A stretch of DNA of 64,000 nucleotides from Prochlorococcus sp. HOT208_60m_813B04 (GTDB taxonomy: Bacteria; Cyanobacteriota; Cyanobacteriia; PCC-6307; Cyanobiaceae), in assembly GCA_002025975.1 (NCBI GenBank), contig MWOU01000109.1, forward strand, positions 1-64,000, in the 5' to 3' direction. The translations under genes and the position numbers were made by a program. A model generated the notes under the pieces. That model saw nothing but the letters and a program-made list of their open reading frames with translations. It had not been told where the DNA came from and did no database searches. The stretch's first letter is position 1. The number at the start of each line of letters is the position of its first letter. Below, one piece after another: positions 45,034 through 55,900 of this stretch.

Positions 45034-47016
45034 ATGAATAAAGCAGTTAATAATAAATCTAAAATAGTTTACCAATTACAAAAATTAAGGAAGCTATCTC
45101 AGCCTTTTTTTCTTCCCATAGATCAATGTAATGGTTTCCAATTCATATGGCTCTTGATTTCTCTTTTATTTTGTGTTGGTGGAGTAGTACTTGTTGGTCT
45201 TACAGGAATAATAAGTTTTTTTGAAAGCTTTCAACCAATTTTTCTTGAAAAATATTTCGGAGGTGTAGTAAGTACTGTCAATTCAATTTGGGCTGGGAGT
45301 TGGGGATTGCTTTTCTCTGCATTATTTCTAATTGGATCAGGAAGCTTTTTTAGCTTAAGACGTCAATTAAAAAACCGTAGATGGTTACATTGGTTATTCC
45401 TTGCGATAATTGTATTCATGCTTTTAGCTGTAAACGGAATAAACGCAGGTATTGGATTCATTGCAAGAGATTTAACAAATGCTTTAGTAGAAAAACAAGA
45501 AGATGGATTTTATCGGATATTAGGGATTTACGCTTGTTGTTTCGCTGTTGCTCTACCAATACGGGTTTCCCAAATATTTTTTACATATAAGTTAGGAATA
45601 ATTTGGAGAGAATGGCTTTCAAAAAGTCTAGTCAAAGATTATATGACTAATAAAGCTTATTACCAGTTAAATCCTAATGATGAAGAACAAACAGATGTAG
45701 ATAATCCCGATCAAAGAATCACAGATGATACCCGAGCTTTTACCGGGCAAAGTCTCTCTTTCACATTAGGTATTTTTGATGCCCTACTAACATTTTCACT
45801 TAATATTCTTATTTTATGGAGTATTAGTACAACACTTACTTTTTCTTTATTTGGTTACGCCGCATTTGCAACTTCTATCCTCTTAATTGCTGGAAAAAAT
45901 CTTGTAAAGATTGACTTTGATCAACTCAGATATGAAGCAGATTTTCGATATGGCTTAGTACATATTCGAGATAATGCTGAATCAATAGCCTTTTACTCTG
46001 GAGAGAATCCTGAGCGAAGTGAAACTGAAAGACGCTTAGGAGAAGTGGTGAGAAACTTTAATTTACTGATTATATGGAGAGTAATAATAGACGTAATGAG
46101 AAGATCCATTAATTATGCTGGAAATTTCTTTCCATATTTAATAATGGCAATCCCTTACTTTAAAGGTGATATTGATTATGGACGCTTTATTCAGGCAAGC
46201 TTTGCATTTGGAATGGTTGAAGGTTCGTTATTTTTCATTGTTAATCAAATCGAAGAACTTGCAAAATTTACTGCTGGTATTGGCAGATTAGAAGGATTCC
46301 AATCAAAAGTTGAATCCATTAGTCAAACCAACCCAACAAGCAATCAAAACGTTATTTCAGATTACCCCTCAATTCTTATTAATAATGCTGACCTATGCCC
46401 ACCAGGATCAAATAAAACAATAATTAAAAATTTAAATTTAAGCATCGACAATAATCAATCACTGTTGGTTGTAGGACCATCTGGGTGCGGTAAAACATCT
46501 TTACTAAGAATGATTAGTGGTTTATGGGAACCAGATCAGGGAGTAATAAAAAAACCAAAAATTGGAGAATTATTATTCATACCTCAAAAACCATATATGT
46601 TGTTAGGTTCTTTAAGGGAACAATTATGTTATCCCACAGAAGTTAAGAAATTTAGTGATGAACATTTGACTTCTGTACTTCATGAAGTAAATTTACAAAC
46701 CCTAGTAGATCGATATCCTAATCTTGATATCAAACAAGATTGGCCGCGAATTCTTTCCCTAGGCGAACAGCAAAGATTGGCTTTTGCAAGACTATTACTA
46801 AATTCTCCAAGATTTGCAGTACTTGATGAAGCAACAAGTGCTTTAGATATTAACACTGAAAAAAAACTATATAGTTTACTAAAGGAACGAGAACTTTCTC
46901 TTATTAGTGTTGGACATAGACCTAGCTTAAAAGATTTTCACGAGAATATTTTAGAATTAAATGGACAAGGAGACTGGAAATTATTGACTTCCGATAAGTA
47001 TAATTTTAAGGATTAG
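45034..47016 (+). CDS. SbmA/ABCD-like ABC transporter (fused permease-ATPase)
   Basis: A 660-residue protein with an N-terminal six-span domain of the ABC_membrane_2/SbmA type (YQLNPNDEEQTDVDNPDQRI, the EAA-like NPDQRI motif) and a C-terminal ATPase (Walker A VVGPSGCGKTSLL, signature ILSLGEQQRLAFARLL, Walker B FAVLDEATSALD). Homologues include the peroxisomal ABCD family and mycobacterial Rv1819c; substrate range (peptides, cobalamin, fatty acyl) differs, and is unknown here. The ATP-binding site is complete. Start is ATG; 8 bases to the following HLIP gene. Confidence 0.92.
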   Translation: MNKAVNNKSKIVYQLQKLRKLSQPFFLPIDQCNGFQFIWLLISLLFCVGGVVLVGLTGIISFFESFQPIFLEKYFGGVVSTVNSIWAGSWGLLFSALFLIGSGSFFSLRRQLKNRRWLHWLFLAIIVFMLLAVNGINAGIGFIARDLTNALVEKQEDGFYRILGIYACCFAVALPIRVSQIFFTYKLGIIWREWLSKSLVKDYMTNKAYYQLNPNDEEQTDVDNPDQRITDDTRAFTGQSLSFTLGIFDALLTFSLNILILWSISTTLTFSLFGYAAFATSILLIAGKNLVKIDFDQLRYEADFRYGLVHIRDNAESIAFYSGENPERSETERRLGEVVRNFNLLIIWRVIIDVMRRSINYAGNFFPYLIMAIPYFKGDIDYGRFIQASFAFGMVEGSLFFIVNQIEELAKFTAGIGRLEGFQSKVESISQTNPTSNQNVISDYPSILINNADLCPPGSNKTIIKNLNLSIDNNQSLLVVGPSGCGKTSLLRMISGLWEPDQGVIKKPKIGELLFIPQKPYMLLGSLREQLCYPTEVKKFSDEHLTSVLHEVNLQTLVDRYPNLDIKQDWPRILSLGEQQRLAFARLLLNSPRFAVLDEATSALDINTEKKLYSLLKERELSLISVGHRPSLKDFHENILELNGQGDWKLLTSDKYNFKD

Positions 47017-47024
47017 AAAAAAAA

Positions 47025-47300
47025 ATGAATTCTAAAGAAGAACAAACTAACTCAGAAGTCACTAATTTAGACAATGATAGTTATGTAGAACAACAGAAAG
47101 ATTCAAATTACATCGATGAACAAATTAGAGAAGATAAATTAGATGAAGAATCTATAGAAATTAAAGATGAATACAAATTTGGTTGGAGTAGGTATTCTGA
47201 AATAACTAATGGAAGGTTCGCAATGATTGGGTTCCTTGCAATAATATTAATTGAATTATTTAGTAAACAATCTTTTTTAAAATGGGCAGGAATCTTATAA
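47025..47300 (+). CDS. hli: high-light-inducible protein with long acidic N-terminus (91 aa)
   Basis: A 91-residue HLIP. The first 55 residues are acidic and probably unstructured, then FGWSRYSEITNGRFAMIGFL carries the ExxNGRxAMxG chlorophyll-binding motif, followed by the rest of the single helix. HLIPs of this longer type are common in picocyanobacteria. It starts 8 bases after the transporter gene and its stop codon abuts the stop of the convergent ycf66 gene with no bases between. Confidence 0.9.
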   Translation: MNSKEEQTNSEVTNLDNDSYVEQQKDSNYIDEQIREDKLDEESIEIKDEYKFGWSRYSEITNGRFAMIGFLAIILIELFSKQSFLKWAGIL

Positions 47301-48230
47301 TTAATCATCAAATCTAGAACTGTTATCTCTTGGTTTTTTCTTGTTTGTTCCAACGTTATATCTACTATTTTGATTTTTTGAACTTGATCTAGCTGATGAG
47401 CTTACTCTACGAGTTTCACGTGTTTTTTTGGCTTGATTAGCATCTTTAAATGAAGCATCTTCTACTTGAGCTGCAGAAGTTTGCTGTCTAATAGGGGATC
47501 TAGTAGGTTTCTTTCTTAATGGAGAAGAATCGCTAGGAGTAGAGGTATTATCTCGTCGAGAAACTGTACGATTCATTGTGGGTCTTGAACCTGTTTTAAC
47601 CTCATCGCGAGACAAATTTCTTCTTTCACCAAAGTTATTTGTTTCTGATTGTTTCCTATTTCTATCTTCAGAAGTCTGTCTTCTCCTTCTTAAAGGCTCG
47701 TCATTTTCAAACTGACTTATTTCCCTTGTAGATGGCCTACTTCTGCTTGCTGCAGCAGAGGGTATAGCTCTTGAAACATTCCTCCTACGAGATCTCCCCT
47801 CCGTATAGTCTTCTTCAAATTCATCTTCTTGAGGTTTAAATCTTCTAGATGGTCTTTCAGATTCTTCAAACCTATCATAATCTTCATTGAATCGACCTCT
47901 AGAATTTCTTGGAACATCAGAAATAGGATCATCATCAAAATAAGATGACCTTCTAGCTTGATCAGTAGCAACTCCCCTCAATCGCACACTTTCATATGCG
48001 AAAAAAACTGTAGTTCCTGCTAATAAAAACTGACCAAACTGAAGGATAGGATCTAACCTCCAGCCTTGAAAAAATAATATTCCTCCGCACAAAAGTCCAA
48101 TTGCTGCGAAGAAAACATCATAATCCCGAGCCAAGGCAGGCTTAAAGGACCTCAAAAAATAAAGGCCTCCTCCACATACCGCGAGAACTATTCCAACAAT
48201 ACTGGCCCAATTGAGACTAGCATTGACCAC
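47301..48230 (-). CDS. ycf66: Ycf66 family protein with long disordered tail
   Basis: A 309-residue protein. The first 100 residues are the Ycf66 membrane domain (VNASLNWASIVGIVLAVCGG, then RLDPILQFGQFLLAGTTVFF and YESVRLRG), conserved from cyanobacteria to some plastids with no known function. The remaining 200 residues are low-complexity, rich in Arg, Ser, Asp and Asn (e.g. SRRRNVSRAIPSAAASRSR), likely disordered. The start is GTG at 48230. psbX follows upstream on the same strand by 80 bases. Confidence 0.93.
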   Translation of the reverse strand: MVNASLNWASIVGIVLAVCGGGLYFLRSFKPALARDYDVFFAAIGLLCGGILFFQGWRLDPILQFGQFLLAGTTVFFAYESVRLRGVATDQARRSSYFDDDPISDVPRNSRGRFNEDYDRFEESERPSRRFKPQEDEFEEDYTEGRSRRRNVSRAIPSAAASRSRPSTREISQFENDEPLRRRRQTSEDRNRKQSETNNFGERRNLSRDEVKTGSRPTMNRTVSRRDNTSTPSDSSPLRKKPTRSPIRQQTSAAQVEDASFKDANQAKKTRETRRVSSSARSSSKNQNSRYNVGTNKKKPRDNSSRFDD

Positions 48231-48310
48231 ATTCTTTCTCCAAAAATTTATTTTTTAAAGGGTTACTTATATCCCCTATATATATAGTGTACTTAAAACT
48301 TCTACAAAAA

Positions 48311-48496
48311 CTAGCGTCTTCCAGTAGAAGTACGATCGAGGGAATCTTTCTGGCTGACAAAAATCAAAAATGCAGTGGCAGGAATAACGATAAGTAAGGC
48401 AGCAGCAATAAAACTACCTATCATTCCCACTGCGGAATTATTTGCAACTTCAGCAGAAAAATCTGCGACTAGTAATAAATTTGAGATTTGAAACAC
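48311..48496 (-). CDS. psbX: photosystem II subunit PsbX
   Basis: A 61-residue PsbX, a single-span subunit at the edge of the photosystem II core. The Prochlorococcus form has a longer N-terminus than the 40-residue version of other cyanobacteria: [20 protein letters not shown] precedes the helix around [20 protein letters not shown]; the end [13 protein letters not shown] is typical. The start is GTG at 48496. Upstream 81 bases separate it from the divergent yggT. Confidence 0.93.
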   Translation of the reverse strand: MFQISNLLLVADFSAEVANNSAVGMIGSFIAAALLIVIPATAFLIFVSQKDSLDRTSTGRR

Positions 48497-48577
48497 TTTT
48501 TAAATATTAAATTCTCAATTTATAATACGAATTAAATACGTTTCAATGGGTTATTTATTAAGATGAATTAAATAATT

Positions 48578-48892
48578 GTGATTTCCTTGCTTGTAAACTC
48601 TCTTCAAATTTTAGATATTACTTTAGGAATTTCTCTTTCATATCTAACTATAGTTTTTCTAATAAGATTAATACTTACTTGGTACCCAAAAATTGATTTA
48701 AGTAAAGGTTTTTGGTTATTAGTTTCAATACCATCGAGCTCTATTCTTAATTTAACAAGAAAACTAATTCCTCCTATTGGAGGCGTTGATGTTGGACCCG
48801 TAATTTGGATCGGATTTATAAGCTTTTTAAGAGAAATATTAGTCGGTCAGCAAGGGCTTATAAAACTTGCATTGCATACACATATTTTATAG
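48578..48892 (+). CDS. YggT family membrane protein
   Basis: A 104-residue YggT/CCB3-type protein with two hydrophobic spans, TLGISLSYLTIVFLIRLILT and a later one, separated by the signature PSSSILNLTRKLIPPIGGVD. In plastids the homologue CCB3 helps attach haem to cytochrome b6. Here a general membrane role is also possible. Start is GTG at 48578. It ends 18 bases before the convergent accC. Confidence 0.88.
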   Translation: MISLLVNSLQILDITLGISLSYLTIVFLIRLILTWYPKIDLSKGFWLLVSIPSSSILNLTRKLIPPIGGVDVGPVIWIGFISFLREILVGQQGLIKLALHTHIL

Positions 48893-48910
48893 TAATCATT
48901 TAATTATCTC

Positions 48911-50260
48911 TCAGTAATTTGGCAATAATTCTTCTTCTACATATTTAGTATGTATCTTACCCTGCTTAAATTTAGATTTATTCAGTAAGGTTAGATGAAA
49001 GTTAATTGTTGTAGGAATACCAGTTACTGCACATTCATTTAAAGCCCTATTCATACGTTTAATTGCAGTATTACGATCCTTCCCCCAGACTATTAATTTA
49101 CCAATTAATGAGTCATAGAAAGGAGGGATTTCATAGCCTGTATAGACATGACTATCCACCCTTACACCAGGGCCGCCAGGAGGAAGCCACCCAGTTATTT
49201 TTCCGGGTGATGGTCGGAAATTGTGAGAAGGATCTTCAGCATTGATTCTACATTCAATGGCATGACCGTTTAAATGGATATCATCCTGATTAAATTCCAA
49301 GTTTGCTCCGCTTGCGATTTTAATTTGCTCAGCTATTAAATCAACTCCTGTAACCATTTCAGTAACAGGATGTTCAACTTGAATCCTAGTATTCATCTCC
49401 ATAAAATAAAAATTATCATCATCATCAACTAAAAATTCAACTGTCCCCGCCCCTTCGTAGCCGATACTTTTTGCAGCAGCAATAGCTGAATTACCCATTT
49501 TTTTTCTTAGCTCAGTATTAATTGCAGGACTAGGAGACTCCTCTAGTAACTTCTGATGTCTTCTTTGAACTGAACAATCTCGCTCTCCTAAATGCACAAC
49601 ATTTCCCGACCTGTCCGCCAAAATTTGAATTTCTACATGTCTTGGCTTCTTTATAAATTTCTCCATATATAAACCATCATTACCAAAAGCTGCTTCTGCT
49701 TCGCCTTGGGCTGCTTTAAACATTTTTTCTAGATTATCAGAGTTTTCAACCAACCTCATACCTCTTCCACCTCCTCCAGCAGTGGCTTTAATAATTACCG
49801 GATAGCCAATATCATCTGCCAATTTATAAGCCTCATCAACATTTGATAACAAGCCTTTACTACCAGGTACTGTTGGAACTCCAACTGCTTCCATAGTTTC
49901 TTTAGCTGTAGATTTATCTCCCATAGATCTAATAGCTTTTGGAGATGGGCCAATAAAAACTATGCCGTGATCATTGCACATCTCAGCAAATTTATCATTT
50001 TCCGCAAGAAATCCATAACCAGGATGAATAGCATCAACTCCTCTCGATGTAGCAGCAGCAAGTATATTTGGAATATTTAAATAACTCTTATTACTTAATG
50101 AATCTCCTACGCAAACCGCCTCATCAGCAAGCTGAACATGCAATGCTTTTTTATCTACAGTGCTAAAAACTGCAACGGTTGCAATACCTAGTTCTCTACA
50201 ACTTCTGACAATTCGTAAAGCTATTTCTCCACGATTAGCAATTAAAACTTTTTCAACCAT
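48911..50260 (-). CDS. accC: acetyl-CoA carboxylase biotin carboxylase subunit
   Basis: A 449-residue biotin carboxylase of fatty acid synthesis. It has the N-terminal [20 protein letters not shown], the ATP-grasp glycine loop [26 protein letters not shown], the catalytic [20 protein letters not shown] and the C-terminal [20 protein letters not shown]. No accB lies nearby. Full length. Start is ATG. Confidence 0.97.
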   Translation of the reverse strand: MVEKVLIANRGEIALRIVRSCRELGIATVAVFSTVDKKALHVQLADEAVCVGDSLSNKSYLNIPNILAAATSRGVDAIHPGYGFLAENDKFAEMCNDHGIVFIGPSPKAIRSMGDKSTAKETMEAVGVPTVPGSKGLLSNVDEAYKLADDIGYPVIIKATAGGGGRGMRLVENSDNLEKMFKAAQGEAEAAFGNDGLYMEKFIKKPRHVEIQILADRSGNVVHLGERDCSVQRRHQKLLEESPSPAINTELRKKMGNSAIAAAKSIGYEGAGTVEFLVDDDDNFYFMEMNTRIQVEHPVTEMVTGVDLIAEQIKIASGANLEFNQDDIHLNGHAIECRINAEDPSHNFRPSPGKITGWLPPGGPGVRVDSHVYTGYEIPPFYDSLIGKLIVWGKDRNTAIKRMNRALNECAVTGIPTTINFHLTLLNKSKFKQGKIHTKYVEEELLPNY

Positions 50261-50521
50261 TATGAAAATAAAATTGAAGAAATGAAATGACTTAAAATAA
50301 AAAATTATTTGCCAAAGTATTCCACAAAAATTTTTTAGTGATCAGAGGACATTTTTTACAATACAACCTAAAACGCTATATATGTATAAATATTTGTTTT
50401 ATGCAATAGAAAAATTATTCATCTTATTCAAAAAAACTCTTTTCGAACTACATGCTTAATTCAGCCAATAATGTATGATATTTTTAAGGTTTAAGCATCC
50501 CACGGCTGCTGAAAACCCTTT

Positions 50522-50603
50522 GCGGACGTGGCGGAATTGGTAGACGCGCACGTCTAAGGAGCGTGTGGCTTCGGCCTTGCGAGTTCAAGTCTCGCCGTCC
50601 GCA
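50522..50603 (+). tRNA. tRNA-Leu, anticodon AAG
   Basis: An 82-base class II tRNA. The acceptor arms GCGGACG (50522-50528) and CGTCCGC (50596-50602) pair fully, with discriminator A at 50603 and no encoded CCA. The D arm has GGTAGACGC, the variable arm is long (TGGCTTCGGCCTT), and the T arm is GCGAGTTCAAGTCTCGC. The anticodon stem (CACGT with GCGTG) holds the loop CTAAGGA, giving anticodon AAG at positions 34-36, for CUU/CUC codons. It is unusual that A rather than G is at position 34. The LpxB-like gene begins only 4 bases later. Confidence 0.93.
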
Positions 50604-50607
50604 TTTA

Positions 50608-51894
50608 ATGTATTCTGGTTTAACTGCAATGAAAAAAGAATCAGTTGCAGTAGTTATAATTTCCAATGGTCCTGGTGAATTAACTACATGGGTAAATCCT
50701 GTAGTGGATGAGCTAAACAAAATAAATAAATCACTATGTGATGAAGATAAACAAGATTTCACTCTTAGGTTAGTCCTTGTTCCTTGCCCAAATGCCACTG
50801 GTAAAGAATTTTTAGTTGCAAATTCATGGAATAAATTCGAATTAATTACAAAATCCAAAAGTTTTTGGAAATTATTGATAAAACCACATTCTTTTGCTGA
50901 TTGGCCAAAAAAAGGGATAGTTATTTTTCTTGGTGGGGATCAATTTTGGAGCATTTTATTAGCTAAAAGATTAGGTTATTTAAATATCACATATGCTGAA
51001 TGGGTTTCACGATGGCCTAAATGGACCAATGAAATTGCTGCTATGAATTTAAAAGTAAAAGAGTTAATACCTAAAAGATATAAATATAAATGTAAAGTAA
51101 TTGGCGATTTGATGGCAGATATCAAACTTAATAGCGAAATATCACTAAGCAATAAAGAAAAACACTACATTGCATTATTGCCTGGTTCTAAGAAAGCAAA
51201 GCTTTCTGTTGGAATTCCTTTCTTTTTAGAAGTTGCAGATCATATCGCTAAAGAAAATCAAAATATAAATTTTATAATCCCCATTGCACCAACTACTGAT
51301 AAAAGTGAATATTTATTTTTTCAAAGCAACAAAAATCCAGTTGCTAAATATTACTCATCAAAAATCAAAACAATTAAAAACTTCAAAGACTCTAGTTTTG
51401 ATTATGTAATTGAAACATCAAAAAAAACAAAGATTTATCTAATCAAGAAACATCCTTGCTATGAAATATTAAAAGAATGTGATCTTGCAATTACAACTGT
51501 AGGAGCAAATACTGCAGAATTAGCAGCAATTAGTCTTCCAATGTTAGTTGTTCTGCCAACTCAACATTTAAATATGATGAATGCTTGGGATGGTATTTTT
51601 GGAGTAGTTGGAAAAATTTCATTCATAAATAGATTCTTAACTTTTATAATTAAAAAATTTTATTTAAAAAAAAAGAAGTTTTTTGCTTGGCCAAATATTA
51701 AAGCTAAAAGAATGATTGTCCCTGAAAGGATAGGTAATATTTCGACAATAAAAATTGCAAGAGAAGTATTATTTCTTATTAAAAATAAAGATCAACTAAA
51801 AAGTATTAGGGATAATCTAAACAAAGAAAGAGGTGATAAAGGTGCTGCAAAAAAACTTGCTTCTATAATTGTTAATTCAATAAAGAAACTTTAA
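50608..51894 (+). CDS. lipid-A-disaccharide synthase-related protein (TIGR03492-type)
   Basis: About 428 residues of an LpxB-like glycosyltransferase family found in cyanobacteria alongside the real LpxB. Conserved parts are VVIISNGPGELTTWVNPVVD, PKKGIVIFLGGDQFWSILLA, IALLPGSKKAK and ITTVGANTAELAAISLPMLV. The acceptor substrate is unknown. The frame runs back into the tRNA, but the ATG at 50608 is the natural start (an ATG at 50629, MKKESVAV, is another option). No signal peptide. Confidence 0.85.
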   Translation: MYSGLTAMKKESVAVVIISNGPGELTTWVNPVVDELNKINKSLCDEDKQDFTLRLVLVPCPNATGKEFLVANSWNKFELITKSKSFWKLLIKPHSFADWPKKGIVIFLGGDQFWSILLAKRLGYLNITYAEWVSRWPKWTNEIAAMNLKVKELIPKRYKYKCKVIGDLMADIKLNSEISLSNKEKHYIALLPGSKKAKLSVGIPFFLEVADHIAKENQNINFIIPIAPTTDKSEYLFFQSNKNPVAKYYSSKIKTIKNFKDSSFDYVIETSKKTKIYLIKKHPCYEILKECDLAITTVGANTAELAAISLPMLVVLPTQHLNMMNAWDGIFGVVGKISFINRFLTFIIKKFYLKKKKFFAWPNIKAKRMIVPERIGNISTIKIAREVLFLIKNKDQLKSIRDNLNKERGDKGAAKKLASIIVNSIKKL

Positions 51895-51897
51895 CAA

Positions 51898-52953
51898 TTA
51901 CCAGGGATCATCAATTTCAAACTTTTCTGCTTTTTTATTATCTTGAACTAAATTTTGTTCGTTTAGTGGTTCAATATCTAAAGTTTCAGTTGCATTTTGA
52001 ATTGGTCTTTTCGAAGCTAAATTAGTAGTTGATTGTTTTTTTTGCTTTAAATCAATATTGTTTTTTTCATCTATTTGATTAACAATATTTTGATTCTGGA
52101 TCTGATCAGAATCATCATTATCCATGTATAGCTTTTTTCTATTATTTAGTTCTTCTTCAGAACCATTTATTTCAACATATTCAAGTTCATCTTCATAATC
52201 ATCTTCATAATCATCTTCATAATCATCTTGTTCAACAACTTCTTCATATTCCTCGACCAAATTGTTTTGCTGTTCTGATTCAGAACCTGAAAGTAACTGA
52301 TTCTCAACAGGTACAAGATTTGCTGAGTATCCATTGACTTCCCTTTCATCCCATGAAGAACCCCCGACTCCAAGTTTCTCAAGTAGTCCACTACTTAGTT
52401 GCTTCAGTTTTTCTTCCGCACCTTCATAAACAATAATCCTATCAGTACCACTACTTACAATTTCCTCAACAGGTATTTCCCAAGTACTTAAAACTCCCTC
52501 GCCTAAAAGCGGCACACCAACAGCACCCATAACAAGAGATATCAAATCCCCAGTCTCAATATCAAAAGAAAAGCCAAGAACTCGTCCCAAAAGTTGTCCA
52601 GATTCTGTAATCACTTGACAATTAATTACCTTCCCATACCTTTCTGGAGAAAAACTTTCACTCAAAGAATCTAGGGAGTCAACTAATATGACATCTCCAA
52701 CTTGCTTAATACTTTCTAAAGGCATCCATTTTGGCAAACCTGGTAAAAATCTTGTAAGTGGATTATCTCTTAGTCCCAAAGCGACCACCTCTCTTCTATC
52801 AATATCAACAACAACTTCGCCAACAACGCCTAGCCGTCTTCCAGTATCAGTAGTTATCACTTGTGTTCCCATTAATTCTGACCTTAACCATAAACGTTCA
52901 CTAGGAACCGAGTTAGGGAAATTCTTATTAGCAGATGTGTTAGACAAGCTCAT
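51898..52953 (-). CDS. PRC-barrel domain protein with acidic repeat tail
   Basis: A 351-residue protein with two PRC-barrel domains (about 25-90 with VITTDTGRRLGVVGEVVVDI, and about 110-180 with TESGQLLGRVLGFSFDIETG). The C-terminal 150 residues are acidic and low-complexity, including a stretch of DYED repeats near residue 250. PRC-barrels occur in photosynthetic reaction centre H subunits and RNA-processing proteins; this cyanobacterial form has no known role. Start is ATG. It is 45 bases downstream of smc on the same strand. Confidence 0.85.
   Translation of the reverse strand: MSLSNTSANKNFPNSVPSERLWLRSELMGTQVITTDTGRRLGVVGEVVVDIDRREVVALGLRDNPLTRFLPGLPKWMPLESIKQVGDVILVDSLDSLSESFSPERYGKVINCQVITESGQLLGRVLGFSFDIETGDLISLVMGAVGVPLLGEGVLSTWEIPVEEIVSSGTDRIIVYEGAEEKLKQLSSGLLEKLGVGGSSWDEREVNGYSANLVPVENQLLSGSESEQQNNLVEEYEEVVEQDDYEDDYEDDYEDELEYVEINGSEEELNNRKKLYMDNDDSDQIQNQNIVNQIDEKNNIDLKQKKQSTTNLASKRPIQNATETLDIEPLNEQNLVQDNKKAEKFEIDDPW
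52188..52229. repeat. 12-base tandem repeat encoding DYED units
   Basis: Three perfect head-to-tail copies of CATCTTCATAAT followed by a partial fourth, within the PRC-barrel gene. Each copy encodes four residues (DYED on the minus strand), so gain or loss of units keeps the frame. It is likely to vary between strains by slippage. Confidence 0.85.
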
Positions 52954-52998
52954 AAATTTATTTTTTTCATTCTGACGTATAAATTTAAAAAAGTGTGT

Positions 52999-55900
52999 TT
53001 ATGCAGCATTTGGTAACCCAAGAACTTGAGTATTAGCACCTCTTGCTTGCGCAACCCCAATTGTTCGTTCAGATGCACTAATCATAGGCCTTCTATGACT
53101 TACGACTATAAATTGAGCATTTGATGACTGATTTGATATTAGTTTTGACAACCTTTCAACATTAATACCATCTAAAAAACTATCAACCTCGTCTAATGCA
53201 TAAAAAGGTGAAGGCTTATACTTTTGCAAAGCAAATAAAAAACTTAAAGCAGTTAACGATTTTTCACCACCTGACATAGACGCTAATCTTCTGACATTTT
53301 TTCCCTTGGGATGAGCCACTAAAGTTAATCCTCCTTCTAAAGGAGAATTAGGATTTTCAAGTTGAAGAAATCCATCTCCATCAGATAAATTTGCAAAAAT
53401 TTCTCTAAAATGTCTATCAACTTCTGTAAAGGCTTGCATAAAAGCTTCTTGACGCATCGTAGACACAGTTTCTATTCTCAGCAATAATTCAGATCTTTCA
53501 TTAGATAGAATTTCTAATTTTTCTCGCAAACCATTTAATCTCTCAATTAATTCTTCTAGTTCATCAAGAGCTAACATATTGACAGGTTCTAAACTTTCTA
53601 GTTTTGCATTTATAATCGAAATTTCTGATTGCAAAGATTCAAGACTCTTCCCTTCATATTCTCCAAACTCCGGGGAAGGATTAGGTAGATCTTTTTTATA
53701 ATTTTCTAATTTTATTTTCTCGCTCCTCATCTCTTCTTTAAGGGAATGCATATCCCTTTCAAGATATTCAAGCTTTAACAGATAGTTATTATATTCTTGC
53801 CTTTTATTTGAAATTGAAGAGTTTAATTCATCTCTTTTCCTTCTCAATAAACCTAAATTCTTCTCTAGAGAATTTTTTTGATTATCGAGATCTGAAAGCT
53901 CTTTTTTAAATTGATCTCTTTTTTCTATCCATTCACTATGAGCAATTGCGAGTTGTTTAATAGATTCCTGCAAGTTTTTTTCTTGTAGTAAAGTAATTTT
54001 TAATGAATTATTGATACGCTCTTTATTTAAAGCAAATTGATTCTTTTTATCTAGTAATGTATTTCTCTCTTTAATAAGTAATTCAAGTTTTTTATCAAGA
54101 TTATTAAAATCGTCATTAAAAGCTATTAATGATGATTTCTGATTTTTTTCATAATTTGCCTTTTGAATGGTTTGTAGTTGATCAAACTTATCTTGATAAG
54201 GCATCAATTGATTTTTTAAATAGCCTAACTCGTTCACTAATAAATTATTAGCAGTGTCAAGTTTATTTACTCTCGATTTACAATCCTCAATTCTTTGCGA
54301 GACAGCTTTAAGAGAATCTTGATTTACTTCAATTTCTTTATTAAATGAAGCACAATCCTCAATTATTTGACTGCGTTTAGAATTTAATATACTAAGTCTA
54401 TTATTTTTTAGTATCAAATCATTATTTGACTTTTTTAAAGCTTCTTCGATAATATATAATCTTTCTTTTATAGGACTGGAATCATCATTATCATTATTAA
54501 TTCCAAACCTATAAGCCAAATCTTTATTTAACTTACTGCCTCCTGTAATAGCACCACTTGCTTCTAATAATTCACCACTTAAGGTAACCAACCTATTTTT
54601 TTGTGTAGATAACCTAGCTGAGGATAAGTCTGAAAAAACCAAAGTATCTCCAAAAACATATCGAAAAACATCAGAATAAACTTCATCAAAAGTAATTAGA
54701 TTAATAGCTTTATCAATAAATCCGTTCTCCTTGTTATTTTCAAATCTTGAAATTGCATAATTCTTTTTTTGACTTTTAATTCTATTTAAAGGTAAAAAAG
54801 TTAATCTTCCCGCTTTCTTCTTTTTAAGAATTTCAATTGCTTTTGCAGCAATATGATCATTATCAACAACAATTTGTCCTAACCTATTTCCAGCTGCAAT
54901 TTCTAATGCATATCTATTTTTCTCACTGACCTCTCCAAGTTGAGCTACATAACCATGTATACCCTCTAACCCTGCCTCTAAAAGAATTCTGAGAGCATAT
55001 GAACCTCTAGATTCGTTTAAAGCTTCCTTCCTGCTTTCAAATCTAGATAAATCCTTTTCAAGCCTTAATTGCTCGTAATTTAGCCTTGATTTAGTTTTAA
55101 TTAATAAATCGATTTCATTTTTTAAAGAATTAATTTCTGCGCTATTACTTGCCAAGTTTTTATTCTTTATATCGGATGTCTCTTTTTTTCTTTGATTTCC
55201 CTGAAAAAGTTTCTGCTTTTCTAAGTCTAAGGATTCGATCTGCGACAACATCTCATCTTTTTGAATATTATTTTGAATAGTTTCTTCTTCAATTTTCCTT
55301 TTTTTTATTTCCAAAGGATTAATTTGATTTTTTATACTTTCAAGCTCAGCATTTAATTTGATACTTTGTTTTGAGAATTCTCCAGATTCTCCAGCCGCAT
55401 CAGAAAGTTTTTTTCTTGATAGTTTGTGTTTTAAAGTGAGATCGTCAATTCGCAAGTTCAATTGATTTAAAAAATTTTCATCGAAATTTTCTTGTCGCAT
55501 CTTTTCTGACTCGATATTCCTCTTAGAAATTGCAATTTCATCTCTCTGTTTTTGTAATTTAATACCTTCTTCCTTATTCAGACTGGATATCCTATCAAGT
55601 TCTCTCAAGCTAGAATTAATACTTCCAATATCAGAATTAACTTTAATCAATTTATCCTCTCCTTTCTCCTTAAGCTCATCAACAAGTATTTTCAAAGCAT
55701 CTTCTAAAACTGATATTTCTTTACTAATAGATTCTTTTTCTTTATTAAACAAGATTTTATTTTTTTCAATTTCACTTTCTTTTTTTTCTATAGATTCAAC
55801 ATGCTTAACTTGTTTTTCAAAAATAAGAACTTTCTCTAATTCTATTATTTGTAATAGTTTTGCCTTTAACTCTCTATATCGCTTTGCTTTTTCACATTCT

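Noticed and set aside
50563..50607. N-terminal extension of the LpxB-related protein into the tRNA
   Set aside because: The extra 15 residues are encoded by the tRNA 3' half; the ATG at 50608 fits the family start.
50484..50858. Minus-strand frame covering the tRNA-Leu region
   Set aside because: It runs through a well-formed tRNA and the start of the LpxB-like gene; the protein is low in structure and RRDLNSQG-like tracts come from the reversed tRNA.
52188..52229. CRISPR-like repeats
   Set aside because: The 12-base units are contiguous without spacers and in frame within a gene. No other regularly spaced repeats were seen in the window.
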